From: Parelaphostrongylus tenuis
Taxonomy: Eukaryota > Nematoda > Chromadorea > Rhabditida > Metastrongylidae
Length of the DNA stretch: 64,000 nt
Direction: 5' to 3'
NCBI GenBank assembly: GCA_019055375.1
Contig: JAHQIW010001891.1
Coordinates: forward strand, 124,001 to 188,000
Shown here: piece by piece, positions 43,641 to 56,078 of the stretch
Position numbering within the stretch: the first letter of the stretch is position 1
How the letters are laid out: each line of letters begins with the position of its first letter
Position numbers and translations under genes: made by a program
Notes under the pieces: generated by a model
Database searches by the model: none
Told to the model about the DNA's origin: nothing
Seen by the model: only the letters and a program-made list of their open reading frames with translations

Positions 43641-44739
43641 CGGACTGAACGTAAGGCAGAGTTTTTGTTGACTGATCATGAAAGAAAATCCAGATAATAC
43701 GTAAGACTCTGACACTACAAGATTTCATTTACACGTACATATGCATTTCGTGCTTCCAGCAAACTAGTTGTGGGAGTGCGCAGCCAGTAAGAAATATAAT
43801 TTTATTTAAAATGAAACAACGTTGTGAATGAGTCTTTTCGAAAAAGGAGAACGATGCGTAGTAGTCAAAAATTTATCCTTTCGATTGACTGCTAAAATTG
43901 TCATGAAAAAAATCTTTTCCAGCAAAAAGAGCCGTTTCTTCGTTTGTTTCCCTGTCAGCAGAGAACACCCTGAAAAATATTCGACGTGGGTTCCCGCAAC
44001 CTGCTTTGGATAAATACGGTGTGAAATGGTCGATTATTTAGTGCATCCTCAAAGTGTTCTGAATTTCAGCGAATTTTCTCTGCGAAACATCACTCAGTTG
44101 TAGCAGACCAGAATCTGTATCGTCAAAAACTTTTTTCTTAATTGTAGGCAGAGCAGGTCGTGTGCTAGCTTCGTCATGAAGACATGCTCAAAGCTTAAAG
44201 GTTCAAACTATGAAGTGATTCCAAAATTTTTTACGTGAATGCTTTTCATCTATTACGATAATTCTATAAGTTCAAGAATCTCACTCAGATGAGTGAGCTT
44301 GATTCCGTCACTTACGAAGTAATCTACTAACAAGTCTTCTAACAACTTTTGTCTCAAGAGCATTAAACACCTAATTCTAGAATAGATTCATCGATTACTG
44401 GTAGTCAAGCAATAACCCTACTCTCAATATGTGATGCTAAAACTTTTGTCAGATCGATCTCAGGCATTATCAGGTCGCTTTTGAATTAGAGCACATGCTA
44501 TAAGTGCTTGCGCACAATACATAAAGGGTCTCCTAGGAGATTTGTGCAAGGAGAACTGACGTGTGGGTAAGTTAGATGAGATTATGAGATGATGAGACGC
44601 TGTACGAATTTCTTTTCTCGAGGTGCACCTCTAATTGTTTCATCACAAGCGCTCGGTTTTCTAAACTCACTTTAATCGTTTTTGTTTTCGCTTCTTCCAC
44701 TAAGAATCGTATGTCGAATCGATTTGCTAATATTTTTGA

Positions 44740-45800
44740 CTGGATCGTATCTCAATGTCCAACTCCTTATCTTACATCAATAGCAATATCGTTTTAAAAC
44801 GGTATTACTTCGGCTGTGAAGCGTTTGAGTTCCTCGAGAAGAATTCTTATGCACCAAATAGGGATCTCCTGCTTGTCCAGGGCCTTTATATTCTATCTCA
44901 ACTGGATTAAAGGCCATTTTAAGTCGATAGGAAGCAAGTAGATTGGGAGACGGTTACTAATGTCGTAGAGGTCTACATATTTGAATAATAACAAAGTCTT
45001 TCTGGTTTGCCATTGAGAAAGAACCTTGTATACTGACAGGTGATTATGAAAAGCTGAACCTGTACTTTGCTATAGACTCTATTCAGTCTGAACCAGGTGT
45101 TGCTCGATCTTCAACAGCAATGTTAAACGCCAGGTATCAGAAAAAAGAACCGATATGACGACAGATCCATACTAATTCGGTACAAGCACCGTCAAAAGAA
45201 AGTTGGTGTTAAAGAGTTCTGAGTGTTGAGCGAGAAGAATTTCTTCATAGTCTAATGGAATGTGTAACTTCTTCTTCGAGGAATGAAAATGCCGTAGTCT
45301 GATTAAAGAAACATTACGAATGCTCTTCACAGCTGCTGCAAACTTGATCATAACTACTGCTTTTCGCCTCTCAATGTCTTCCTCTGATGCATCTCTACAG
45401 CATTTTGCAAGTTCGGGTTTGGGCTGTTACTTGGCTGAAGCTCACGCGATTTTACAGAAGCGTATCAAGTCGAGATCGAGATAAACGGTTCTTGATGACT
45501 AATGCACTCCCGGTTTCCATAGCGCCAATATGAAGATGCCGGATAAATCGGCCAATATCTTCAACGACGATATCTTTTCTTGATAAGATAAAAAGGTAAA
45601 GATAATTTATAGTTAATAACGGATCTGGTTTCTTGCTTTTGAAACTAAGTAGCATTCTCCCTTTTTCGTAAAAATGGAATGTTACGCGGAGTAGACGATG
45701 GTCCGATTCCGTGTGGAATTTAGGAGCGACAACATCACCTGTTGAGGATAGCCTTCGATCTGCTACGATACGGTCTAAAACGTTATCTTACCATAAATTA
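44740..45800 (-). mobile_element. RTE copy 3, heavily decayed
   Basis: Plus-strand blocks follow copy 1 in order: ATGCACCAAATAGGGATCTC (compare 2597-2620), GATTGGGAGACGGTTACTAATG (2878-2900), GCATTTTGCAAGTTCGGG (3390 region) and GATGGTCCGATTCCGTG (3711). This covers part of the EN-RT linker and RT. The regions before and after are lost. No long frame survives. Confidence 0.6.
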
Positions 45801-46155
45801 AGCCAGACTGTAACGTCCAGCATTGCGACTTTTGAAGCTTTTGAAACTACGAGTACGGATTAATCAAGTCGGAAGATATGAACATTTGAAATTCGCCACC
45901 TTTGCGTAGAAACTGCGTCAATCAAAATTGACCCGTATTACTCAAGCGTCAAACTTTAGATTGTACGATCTTCACGCAACAAAGATATTTTAAGCTTTTT
46001 GAGCGATTTTCCATATGAATACTATGTGCTAATCAAACTGTAGTGCAAAAAATCTGAGAGGTAATACTCTTCAAACTAGCTGGATAACTACTGACAGAAG
46101 TGTTTTCACGGCATACAGCAAGTTTTTTGAAGATTTCTTTCGGTAGCTGGAAAAG

Positions 46156-46957
46156 ATGGACTTAATCTGTCCGACGGATGTTCACATTCACGATGACATT
46201 GCCTCGCTTAAGACTACGACTGAAGGAGTTACGGTTTCAAATGATAAATTTAGGTACGTCACACACTGTTAAACCTATTCGAGACACAGCTTGTTTTAAT
46301 TTTTCCTTGGAATTCTGGTGATCATCCTATTGAAGAGGTTTTGGCGAAGTCAGTAATGTATGGATTTTGGAAATGCTCTCTTGAAGCAGTGCTACAGCAG
46401 AAACAAGATTGCGTTTCATCTTTGGCGCAAAACTTTTGCTCGAATAGGATTTGTGAACGACTTCTCGAGAGAATTTGGTACCTGTACATTAGCTTGCAAC
46501 ACGTTGATTCTGAAACTTGTTTCGATTTTCGAGAAGGTCTCCGTGGAGTATAAAAGCTTTATAGTTTGACCATACCGCATTTTTTTCTTTCTTTCTTCAT
46601 TTCTTCGACTCTAATGTGATGTTAAAGCCTACTTCCGCAGTTCCCTAAGAGCACAATGAGTGCATCAGTCACTTTAACACCTGAAACGAAAGAACTTATG
46701 TTAACTAACTGACCACTTCAAAAGTTCGTAACAATTTGTCTCATCTCTCAGAAAACTTTTTTTTTTTCAAAATTGCAAGGACGGTACGGCTTGTGTTTGC
46801 CGTTCATGAGAAAACTGTTTTCTTATAGGCGTATGAAAGGAAATTAGAATATCACATAATCGCTCCAACTGCTTTGTCTTCCTATCAAAGTTTGCTTTCT
46901 TACTTTCACAAATCAGACATCCAAGACAAAATCATTGCTTCATTATCAGCGCAATAA
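46156..46957 (+). CDS. Multi-exon gene candidate, unrecognised protein
   Basis: Exon 1, 46156-46253, starts MDLICPTDVHIHDDIASLK and ends at a clean donor AG|GTACGTC. A middle exon fits from 46398 (after GCTACAG), giving SRNKIAFHLWRKTFARIGF and VNDFSREFG before a GGTACCTG donor-like site. A later exon, 46829-46889, follows TTTTCTTATAG and encodes AYERKLEYHIIAPTALSSYQ; with donor GTTTGC and acceptor TTATCAG it runs into a stop at 46955-46957. The outer exons look sound, but the join between middle and last exon is out of phase, so at least one exon is missing from this model. Family unknown. Confidence 0.38.
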
Positions 46958-47134
46958 GCGGCAGGTGGAGATTGCTTAGAGATTGCAAAGGTATGAATTT
47001 AGTTGTCTTTCAATTTACGCTGCTCTCTTTCTGCGTAGATTAGCGTAATTTTATCTCCGTTTTTTATACTGAGTGTTTCGAGAAATGCTAAATAGAAAAA
47101 TAGAAATAAAGAAAAAGAAATCTTGGAATGCTAA

Positions 47135-47225
47135 ATAATCAATTTTGAGCCACGCCTGTCATGTGGTCTGTTATAAGGGCTGACTTATAAAGCCCGATAC
47201 ATGTATTTCATCCTTGACGGTTTGA
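47135..47225 (+). mobile_element. Fragment of the palindromic MITE family
   Basis: TTTTGAGCCACGCCTGTCATGTGGTCTG and AAGCCCGATACATG match 6270-6335 and 18230-18290. Only one end is present. Confidence 0.55.
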
Positions 47226-47449
47226 TCAAAATTTGAAGAAAAAACTTATTATTCATTGACTTTTGGAAAACTATGTAGATCAAGTCAATAAACTAAGAAT
47301 TCCATGCTATTTCATTCTCTGCTCCGTGAGTGACTAAGTTATGATGTTATCTTCTCTGATTGAATTATTCAAATTATATGACAACTATGCTATAAAGTTG
47401 TTCTCCTGCTAAGATTTGCACGAAGCAGTTTTATAAAATCTTTTTTTTT

Positions 47450-48050
47450 GTGCTCAAATGTTGTTCTGCTTCTTCAAATATTTTCAGGCCAATTGATTTG
47501 AGATATTGTTCTTCATGTACATGCTCAGTTGTTCCATGGTTATCCTATGAACCATCTTTCTCTAACTTACACGACATTAATATATCCTTAATAGATATAG
47601 CTGTTACACGAAGTTTCAGACAAGTAGTGTTCCCAAGATTGTATTCATTATTCATTGCTTGATTTGGAGAATTTCGGTTTTACAAATTGATCAACGATTT
47701 TCTTTTCTACGATGACATTCTATCTCTATCATTTCCTTCATTGTGTCTGACTACCTACTACGTCATCTTTGATGTATTTGTCCGTCTGTTGTGAGTACAC
47801 GATTAAATGATTGCACTTATTCTAGTGATGAGTAGACGAACAATAATTCAAATTTGTTCTCTTCTGGTTGATAAAAATGTGAAAATTTCGTCTATTTTAG
47901 AGATCTCAGCGACCACTTTTCATTCCTTAAAGGAGGAGTATGGCATTTTCATTCCAAAACTCGGTAGAAAAATTATGGCACCGTGGAGGTCCAATTGGCG
48001 TTCAAAGTCGACTTGGTGTTCAAAGAAGAGCTTTTAATTGATCGGTAGTT
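47450..48050 (+). CDS. Possible coding exons, weak
   Basis: After the acceptor ATATTTTCAG (about 47488) a frame runs to 47662. After TATTTTAG (about 47900) EISATTFHSLKEEYGIF is readable and, in a neighbouring frame, TVEVQLAFKVDLVFKEELL. The two frames cannot be merged without a break, so this may be a decayed gene. Confidence 0.18.
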
Positions 48051-48539
48051 GACTCAGGCATATGCAACTACAATAATTTTGCCCTCCTTTGTAATCAGGT
48101 TTGCTTCAAGTGATCAAATGGCAGTTTTTGAGAACAATTTTCCATGAACAAGTCGAGATATCGCATCTACATCTTACAATCTGTCTTTCTATAGCAGAAA
48201 GCTTAGGAAAAAAGCTATTTTAGAAGTGAATAGCTTTTAAAAAAGCGAGGTTGTATGTAAGCTCCACTCTTTTATAATTGCAACGAAGTTTTTTAAATCG
48301 CAGCCACAAGTGATCTTCTTAGCAGAGAACTTGTCAAGAGTATGTATAAATGAATAGACGGTAAATACAAGTAGATAAACAACGATGTAAATGTATACCT
48401 TCACATGTACAAAAGTCATGAACAGGAGCCTGCATGCGCATATCGCTTTTACGCCGAACCTTATGATTGGGCTGTCCCATAATTTGTTTAGTATTTCGAC
48501 ACATTTATTAGATCAGTTGTTATTTATTCAAAGAGATGA

Positions 48540-48650
48540 ATAAGTCAGCATTACAGTCGCCATCACAGTGATAGGCAATCATTTTCGGGGCAGCAGATGG
48601 GATGTCTTCCTACCAGAAAGAGTGAGACCAGAGATCAAAGGAGTCGGTGA
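48540..48650 (-). pseudogene. Possible mariner 3' coding fragment
   Basis: On the minus strand, SGRKTSHLLPRK, a stop, and in another frame YHCDGDCNADLF can be read. The order parallels the plus-strand mariner end at 50315-50395 (LSGRK, then KKWLRFIDHDGDC). The match is short. Confidence 0.35.
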
Positions 48651-48933
48651 GTTCACTTCTAAACTGATTGTAGTGTTTAAATTTCCCATTGCTGATGGTG
48701 TTAATCTTGAAATTCACAGCACTCTTCAACACGTTGCAAAAGTTGCAATAGTTGTAGCAGTTGACCTACGAAGTCCTGCATTTGCCGCACTTATCAAGTC
48801 TTCCTGTTACCAGCAATTCGCTTCATCAAGCATATCAATAAGCAGTGGCTCAAATATCTTCAGTACTAGAAGCGCCCACCAAAGTGCAAGAAAATCGTTT
48901 TTCTTCCAAAGCATGAGATCTTTGAACTATTGA
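48568..48933 (+). other. 121-codon open frame opposite a mariner-like end
   Basis: The plus-strand frame (EIKGVGEFTSKLIVVFKFP..., serine-rich end) is fairly long for this AT-rich DNA, but its first 80 bases lie opposite the probable mariner fragment. There is no recognisable domain and no splice context. I cannot support a gene. Confidence 0.2.
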
Positions 48934-49061
48934 AATAGATAGGCCTATATTCTGCACCTTGCTATATATTACAGCAATAATAGTATCGTCAATCCGAAAT
49001 CATTTTTATTTGACCGTCACTTGTGGTGTTATGATGTTTCTAAAAAAGAAACCCAATGATG

Positions 49062-49395
49062 TAGTGTTGTGCAAAAACACTTGCGTCAAACAGGATTCGA
49101 ACCCAAATCTCACTTTCCGGCAGCGTATGCGAAACGTTGCACCATAAAGATGATTTCGGACTGATTATTGATATCCAATATCTGTCAGAATAACTGAGTT
49201 CAATGTTGATTGTCACCGCCCACGCCAAACCGCGCACGGTTGGCTGCTGACAGATAACGCGTTGTAGCGATTAAAGAGTGCTTTGCAAAACGAGCGACGG
49301 TGATGCAACGGTTAACTACGCTCCCGAAAGAAAGAGATCTGCGTTCGAATGCCGGCTGACGCAAACGCTTTTGCAGAGCACTCTACATATTGAAT
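49062..49395. repeat. Pair of tRNA-like arms, inverted, subfamily 1
   Basis: The minus arm (AACAGGATTCGAACCCAAAT, from 49088) and plus arm (GTTCGAATGCCGGCTGACGC, from 49342) each carry a box-B match and the flanks GTGTTTTTGC and TTTTGCAGAGCACTC. The spacer contains GGTTGGCTGCTGACAG, shared with the copy at 50450. Too diverged to fold as tRNA. Confidence 0.6.
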
Positions 49396-49849
49396 AGCAC
49401 CGTCAGTTTGCAATATAGGATCAGTTCACAGAGGATTTACCATTAGCGCAAACGCGCATCGTTAAGGTTGATAATCCCTTGATCAGTTAAGCCAAGATGC
49501 CATAGAAATTAGATAAAACCAAAGCCTCTGATTCTTCTACCACTGCTTTGAAAAATTTATTTAAAATAATGTTGAAAAAATTGATAAGTCTCTCTCTCAC
49601 TTTATTCACTTCATTCTGCCTTCACCACAGTTTCTGCTCTAGATTAATGTTATCCGTTTATTTACTTTCAGTCGTCTGTGATGACCACTAATTCCAATTT
49701 TTTGCAAATGCCGAAGCGACATTCGTACCGATACCGAAGAAGTCAAACCTAAATTGAATAAGTTGTGCTGGAATAAGTAACTATTTAGAGTATTTGATTG
49801 TTCCAAAAATTCCTTGAAACTAATGCTCAATTCAGCTTCATTCTAAATC

Positions 49850-50400
49850 AAATCGGATCATTGCCGAAAGGTGTACTCTGAAGATCATTCTAGTAACACT
49901 ACACTTGAGAACGGCCGTAGTGCCACCGTTTGCGTCCAAAAAATTTAGACCGCCGTAAAATGATGTCTCGATGAACACCCCATGCACTGATTGGCCGCTC
50001 GACAACGAGAAGACAATCAACGCCGACGTCTAGGGCCAATAACTTTGGAAGTTGAGCGAAGCAGTACGAGATGAGCTTTCGAAACGACTGAATGTCGTCC
50101 TTCTCTAGAATAACGATCGGCTTCACATAGCAAAATCGACATGGCACATTTTGAAGTAACTTGGCTGTACCATGGCGTTACATCCACCGTGTAGTCCTGA
50201 TATGGCTCCATCATAGATCATCATATCTTTAGCGCTTTGAAACAGCATTTGCATATAACAGAACTGGAAGGACCACCGCCACCTTAAATGTGGCATCACC
50301 GATTCATTTGATCTTTAGCCTCGTTCTTTCTGGTAGGAAAATATCCGATGTTTGTCTAAAAAATGGTTGCGTTTCATTGATCATGACGGTGATTGTATAT
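49850..50400 (+). pseudogene. Mariner transposase catalytic region, decayed
   Basis: The plus-strand frame from about 49938 carries NEKTINADV, a stop, LWKLSEAVRDELSKRLNVVL, a stop, NNDRLHIAK (family HDNARPH, the second catalytic aspartate region), a stop, LGCTMALHPPCSPDMAPS (third catalytic aspartate) and a stop. Near 50358 KKWLRFIDHDGDC gives the C-terminus. So at least the last 60 per cent of a transposase is visible with five or more stops. Confidence 0.72.
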
Positions 50401-50449
50401 TATTGGGTATATTACAAAATCATACCACCGCTAGTGGCGGTCAGATGAA

Positions 50450-50630
50450 AAGAGCCCCGCCGGACCGTCGACGGTTGGCTGCTGACAGGGAACGCCTTGC
50501 AGCGTATGAAGAGTGCTGTGCAAAAGGAGCGTTACTGGTGTAGCGGTCAGCAGACGCTCTCTGGAAGAGTGAGATCTGGGTGCGAATCCCGGTTGACGCA
50601 AATGTTTTTGCACAACACTCCACATTATTG
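50450..50630 (+). repeat. tRNA-like arm, best-preserved plus copy
   Basis: At 50523-50600 there are an A-box-like GGTGTAGCGGTCAGCAG and a B box GGTGCGAATCC. A T-arm can be drawn (CTGGG and CCCGG around TGCGAAT), and an anticodon-like stem (CGCTC, GAGTG), but position 33 is not T and the D-arm is poor. It ends in the shared flank TTTTTGCACAACACTCCA. I take it as tRNA-derived and not a working tRNA. Confidence 0.55.
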
Positions 50631-50834
50631 GATGATTGTATAGTATATTAATTGACTTCTTTGAATAAATAGCAGCTGAAAACAGCTGTGCCGAAGTGCT
50701 AAGGAATTATGGGATAAGGTATGCGTGCAAGCGATACGCAGGCTGTTGCGCATGTTTTTGTACATGTAGTGCATGTAAAGATGTAAATTTTTCTATTTAC
50801 TTTCTATATAATTATTTATTTATTCACGCACCAA

Positions 50835-50885
50835 AAACATATATATATACATATATATATGGATATATATATATATATTCATACA
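50835..50885. repeat. AT microsatellite
   Basis: About 50 bases of ATATAT with CATATATATG interruptions. Confidence 0.9.
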
Positions 50886-51126
50886 TAGAATAGTATAAAG
50901 AAGAAGTTCCTTAACACCCTCTGAAATATCAAAGTTTATACATAAACTTGATTGAAAAAACAACAATATCTTTGCTCAAAACAAGTATAACCATTATCCA
51001 CGCTCTTCTGTCAACGGTTTGAGAGCTTTCGGATCTGATTGAAATCGTCATTTCATGGGATCTGAATCGAAAAAGTCCTTGACCTGCCTTTTCAACTTGA
51101 TCAAATGTCTCGAATCAAATGTGGGT

Positions 51127-51390
51127 GTACAAAATCTTTGCGTCAGGCGAGATTCGAACCCTCATTTTACCGCATCCGAGGAGCAAATGATCCATCTCTT
51201 TCGCTACCAAATCTCACTTCGCCACCACTTTTTATACGTTCTGCTTCATCTTCGTGTACCAAGAGTGGTGGCAAAACAGCCGTCGGTAGTGCAAAGTATG
51301 GAATGCACCTAAGTCTCTCCCGATAGGGTGAAATGCGGGCTCGAGTCTCGGCTGATGCCAAAGTTTTGCTCATCACTCCACTCATTGAGT
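51127..51390. repeat. Pair of tRNA-like arms, inverted, subfamily 2
   Basis: The minus arm (GGCGAGATTCGAACCCTCAT, from 51145) and plus arm (GGGTGAAATGCGGGCTCGAGT, about 51327), then the flank GTTTTGCTCATCACTCCACT. The spacer holds CCAAGAGTGGTGGCAAAAC. The same plan is at 25499-25780. Confidence 0.6.
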
Positions 51391-51474
51391 ATATTCATAA
51401 CACCATACCACCGCTAGAAGAGGTTAAATAAATAGAATTCTATTCGATCAGCTAAGTAGTCTCTCTGCTACAAT

Positions 51475-54400
51475 CACTTGTATCACCTGCTCCCTTGTTG
51501 ATAGTCAAGTGACTCGAGAGAACATCAGCAACACATCCATTTTTCGCTATCGTGTACAAGAGTAGTCCAGTGGATCCTCATTGCTGTAGGGATTCGTCGA
51601 GCATCATATCTTCCTTCTAGCCTTTTCGTGAAGAAATCGGACCATCAGGTTGATGGTTACACTGTGAAGCGCTTGATATCTCTAGGAATCAAGTCGGTAA
51701 AGGCTCTCGTCCATCGGTTGTCGTTGAAGCACATCACACATCCGTTTCACCTTATTTTCAATATCCTGCCGTTTGGAAGGGAGTCTTTGATCTTCGATCA
51801 TTGACGTTGGTCGAAATTTTGGATCATCTCCGAGTTATGGGATAGTCCTAGCATCGACATGTCAACTGTGCGTTCAATAACGCCAAGTGATCTTTCATCC
51901 AGCTTACTTAACGGCCATGTTTCTGATGCATACGTTAGAGCAGGTATAGTCACCGAGTAGGAAAGATGGGAAAGGAGTCGCATGTTCTTTGTCCTCCTCA
52001 TTATATCCTCGACGTTATTGAACGTTCCCCAAGCCGAGCGTTTTCACCTATTCAACTCTGAACCTGGATCGTTCATTGTGTTGACTTTACGAACTAGACA
52101 GACGTAACTGGACAATGCGGAGACTTTCACTTTATTGAGCTTGGAAGGGATATTCATAAGCCATTCGTTCCTCATCGTATACATCGTTTTCGATAAATTT
52201 ACTTGAAGACCGATCTTTGCACAGCCGCTGTAGAAATTGGTCAACATTCGTTATGCGTGGCTGATGCTTAATATTATGACGACAATATCTTCAGCAAAGC
52301 AAAGATGGTTTAATTGTCGATCGTCAATTTTCACTCCCATTTTTTCTCTTTCTAATATTCGCATGACGTTTTGGAGGGTGGCAGTGAATACTTTTGGCGA
52401 AATTATATCACTTTGTGGAACCCCTCTTCTTACGCCAATTAATTAATATAACGTATATTATAACGCATAAAAAATAACTTAATATTGCTGTATTATGGCG
52501 ATATTTTAGTCGTGAAATTTTCGTAAAGCTCACTGAGAATCGTTATGCTCCGAGGCCCTGATTGGCCAGGCCTCAATGACCGCTTCTGTTTCCACTGAAT
52601 CATAGACTTTCTTCATTTGAATCAAAGTAGGACAGGGCGGTAGTTTGTACTCTAGTGAAGCTTCAATGATTTTTGTGATAGCATTGATGCGGTCTACTTA
52701 CTTAATAATTATCGGGTTCCAGCTTTTGTCCGCTAGTTGCCCTTCGTCCAGTGTTCTGTGAGTCCTCTTTAGGATAACTTAAGCTAAGAGTTCATAGACA
52801 GGGGACAGCAAGCAGATTGGGCGATAATTGCCTATGTCGTGGAGGTCTCCCTTTTCGAACAACAACGCGGCCTTGCTAGTTTTTCATCGAAGGGGAACCT
52901 TACATTCTGACAGTGTTGATGAGAACTGCCGGAATGTTTTTCAGGTGTTCTGGTCTAACCCTGTCTAGACCGGGTGTTGTTCTGTTCTTCACCGACGATG
53001 TGGCATGTCGGATTTCGAAAGGGAGACCAGTGGAACGACCTGTTCATCCTTCTTCTATTTATATGACGGTAAGAGGACATGGCTAGCAAAGAGATCTGAG
53101 CAGTATTGGTGGATGAATATTTTATAGCCCTTCTCGAAGCTGTAAGTGTCCCGTCAGGGTATCAGAGTGCAATCATCTTGGTCTTATAGTTGGCGAAGCC
53201 TCGCTGGGCTTTGCGAATACTCTTCCCAGCTTCTGCAGCTCCTGCTATAGCTGCTGCTCGTCTCTCTTTAAGGTTTACCGTTTCTCTACAACGTTTCGCA
53301 AGTTTGAAGGTAAGGTTTCGATTGCCTGTAGTTCGTGCGATTCCACGTCGACGCATCAGTTTCGAGCGACTGCGGAGACAAGTGTCTTTTGTGACTTTGA
53401 GATACACGTCATTCATAGCGCTGACGTAATGATATTCAACGAGCAGGTCGTATTCTTCGTCGACGCTGTCGACAACTGTATCTTCCCAGCAGAAGACTAA
53501 TAATTTGAATACATCCCAGTTTACGGTAGTTAGGGACTTCGTTATTTGAATTTAGCGGTTTTCTCTCCCTTCCGTGAAAAACAGAGCGCGATAAGGGCGA
53601 TGGTCTGATTAAGTGTAGAACTTGGGAACGACTGCGACATCGCTCGGCGCAACCTTCAATTTACTGAGATGTGGCCTTTTTGTTCATTGTACGCTTCATT
53701 GAGAGACACCCACGTCCATCGCTGAGAGAGACGTTTCTGAAATTGTGATATACCATAGATGGTTTGGATCGCCAGCCTCTCACCTTGTTCATTCCATTCT
53801 AGTCCAAAGGTTCCAGTGTGGCGTCCTTCAGACGTTTTTCTAGGTTCAATTTCCGCGTTGATATCTCCAACAGTGACCTTGAGGAAGGTATGGTCTTTTC
53901 CGAAGAACTTTTCGAGGTCCATATAGAGCGCTTCGACTTCGTCTTTGTCATGGCTTGATGTTCGTGTGTAAGCAACAAGCATGGTCAATGTCGGCATTGA
54001 TCTTCATCGTTTCAACCACAATCGTCCGATACGGGTTGCTAGTTGCTCGAATGAATCGATGATGACGGTCAAATTCCGCTTGGCAAGAACGCCAACTTTT
54101 CCGGCACCTCTGCGATCGCATGTTCCAGATAACATTTCTTCTTTGGTGTCGCAATTAGCGTGAAAATGATGGCGTATTCTCGTTTCAGTCGGGCCAATGA
54201 CGTCGTAGCTTACTTTTTTTTGCTTGAATCGGTAGATCTTCTACAGCGGATCTGTGAGCAAGCATTTATGCATTATATGCATTCACGCATTTACTCACGA
54301 ATAGCACATAGACTTTATGCATTTACTCACGAATAGTTGTTCTTAGTATACTCTGCTGTACTTAGTATATTGATACCCAACGCATAGCTTGCTAGCATCG

Positions 54401-54725
54401 AAACGTGAAGGCTGGTTACTCACGAATAGCTTGCCAGTCTTCCCCGGAGGAGCGAGTGTAGCTTGTTTGTTGGAGGTGACTCCTAACCGACTCCCATATA
54501 CTTCCCAGCCGCTTGATTGCAGGCTTCTGGCCGACTTGACTAGTAGAAATAGAGTTTTGTCAAGTCGGCGCTGCAAAAGCAAGGGAGCTCACCCCTGAAT
54601 CCACCTGCGTCTCTGTAAAGCACACGGTCGCCTTTGGTTTGCGTTTATTCCCCTATCCACCACCTGGGGACGCGACACGTGTCCTCGCAACTAATCGGGC
54701 GGGATCTCTCAATGAGGGAGGTCAG
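51475..54725 (-). mobile_element. RTE copy 4, near full length with leader
   Basis: Read from about 54725 down to 51475. A leader with no frame (54300-54725, containing GGACACGTGTCGCGTCCCCA on the minus strand) precedes EN (54290-53640) and the linker with RELTFKLAKR-type segments (53416-53162). RT (about 53000-52150) keeps GIGL-type motifs, and the C-terminal region (52001-51700) has IPALTYASETWPL. The palm motif is FAED (codons at 52287-52298), with the first aspartate replaced. Numerous frameshifts. Its 3' end near 51475 has the CACCTGCTCCC terminal unit. Confidence 0.82.
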
Positions 54726-54939
54726 TGGCTACATGTGCTACCTATTCATTAATACTCTCGATAATTTTTGGATATTAGCAGACTTCAGTGGTTGAGACCT
54801 AGACAGAATTTTAGAGTAGACATTATTCTACCAATCTATGAGTATTTCTCTTATATATTCGCTTATACTTCACAGTGAACATTATTCGTCGTTGCAATCT
54901 TTGCCGCCGTACTACCAAGTTTCGTATTTTACGTAGAGT

Positions 54940-55500
54940 ACAAGCAAACACTCTGCCTCACTTTCATCGATCTGAAGAAAGCCTTCGATTCAGTGGAAAC
55001 AGAAGCGGTTATGGAGGCTCTGGATAACCAGGGCGTCCCTACTCGCTACATAATGAGCCTTCGTGAGCTTTATAAAGAATTTACGATCAAAATATCTCCA
55101 TTCTACAACAATGTCACCATTGACGTAAGAAAAGGGTTTTGACAAGGCGATATAATTTCACCAAACTATTCACTGCCACCCTACAAACGTCATGCGAACA
55201 TTAGAATGGGGCGATATGGGAGTAGAAATTGACGGTCGACAATTAAACCATCTTCGCTTTGCTAACGATATCGTTCTCATAACACCAAACATCAGTCAAG
55301 CGGAGCAAATGTTGACCGATTTCGATAACGCCACTGGAAAGATTGGTCTTCAAGTAAATCTTACAAAACAATGTTCATGAGGAACGGTTGGGTTTCGAAT
55401 GCCCCATTCACGCTCATCGGAACGACAGTCTCCGAATGCTCCAGTTACGCCTGCCTAGGTGGTGAAATCAACATGATGAGCGACCTAACTCCAGAGTTGA
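54940..55500 (+). pseudogene. RTE reverse transcriptase fragment, copy 5
   Basis: DLKKAFDSVETEAVMEALDN and QGVPTRYIM are read up to a stop at 55141; then MRTLEWGDMGVEIDGRQLNH and LRFANDIVLITPN (55192-55300). The palm motif is FAND (55258-55269), so one of the metal-binding aspartates is lost. One stop and at least one frameshift follow. Confidence 0.8.
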
Positions 55501-55550
55501 GCAGGAGGAAACGAGTGGCTTGAGGAACGTTTAGGAGCATTGAAGATGTA

Positions 55551-56078
55551 ATGAAGAGGACAAAGAACATCCGACTCCGTGCCCACCTTTTCGATTCGAT
55601 AATTATCCCTGCCCTAACGTACGCAGCAGAAACCTGGTCGCTACGTAAGCAGGATGAAAGATCACTTGCCGTTATCGAACGCGCAGTCGAAAGGTCGATG
55701 CTAGGAGTATCTCGTATTTCGCAAATGAGACAAAGGATCCGAACTTCCGACCTACGTCAACGATCGAAAATCAGAGACGCCGTTCTACACGCCAGGATAT
55801 CGAAAATAAGGTGGGCCGGACACGTGGAGCGCTTCAACGACAACAAATGGACGAGAGCCGTTACCGACTGGATTACTCGGAACGTCAAGCGCTTTAAAGG
55901 AAGACCACTGATCCGTTGGTCCGACTTCTTCACGAAAGCGATAGAAGAAACATATGATGCTCAGCGAATCCCTAGAGCGACGAGGACCCACTGTGCTACT
56001 CTTGTACGCGATAGGGAAAAATGGAAGAGTTGCTGGTACCCGCTCGAATCACTCGACGATCAACGGGACGACAGGTGA
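55551..56078 (+). pseudogene. RTE C-terminal region, intact 175-codon frame, copy 5
   Basis: This uninterrupted frame covers the conserved C-terminal part of the RTE protein: MKRTKNIRLRAHLFDS, IIPALTYAAETWSLRKQDE, RISKIRWAGHVERFND, GRPLIRWSDFF and a last residue group LDDQRDDR. In the family this part follows RT and may help bind RNA or target DNA; its exact role is not shown here. It is the best-preserved RTE frame in the window. Confidence 0.8.

Noticed and set aside
50520..50600. Possible tRNA gene
   Set aside because: A T-arm and anticodon-like stem can be drawn, but the base before the anticodon is not T, the D-arm is poor and the segment belongs to a repeated family with a fixed non-tRNA flank.
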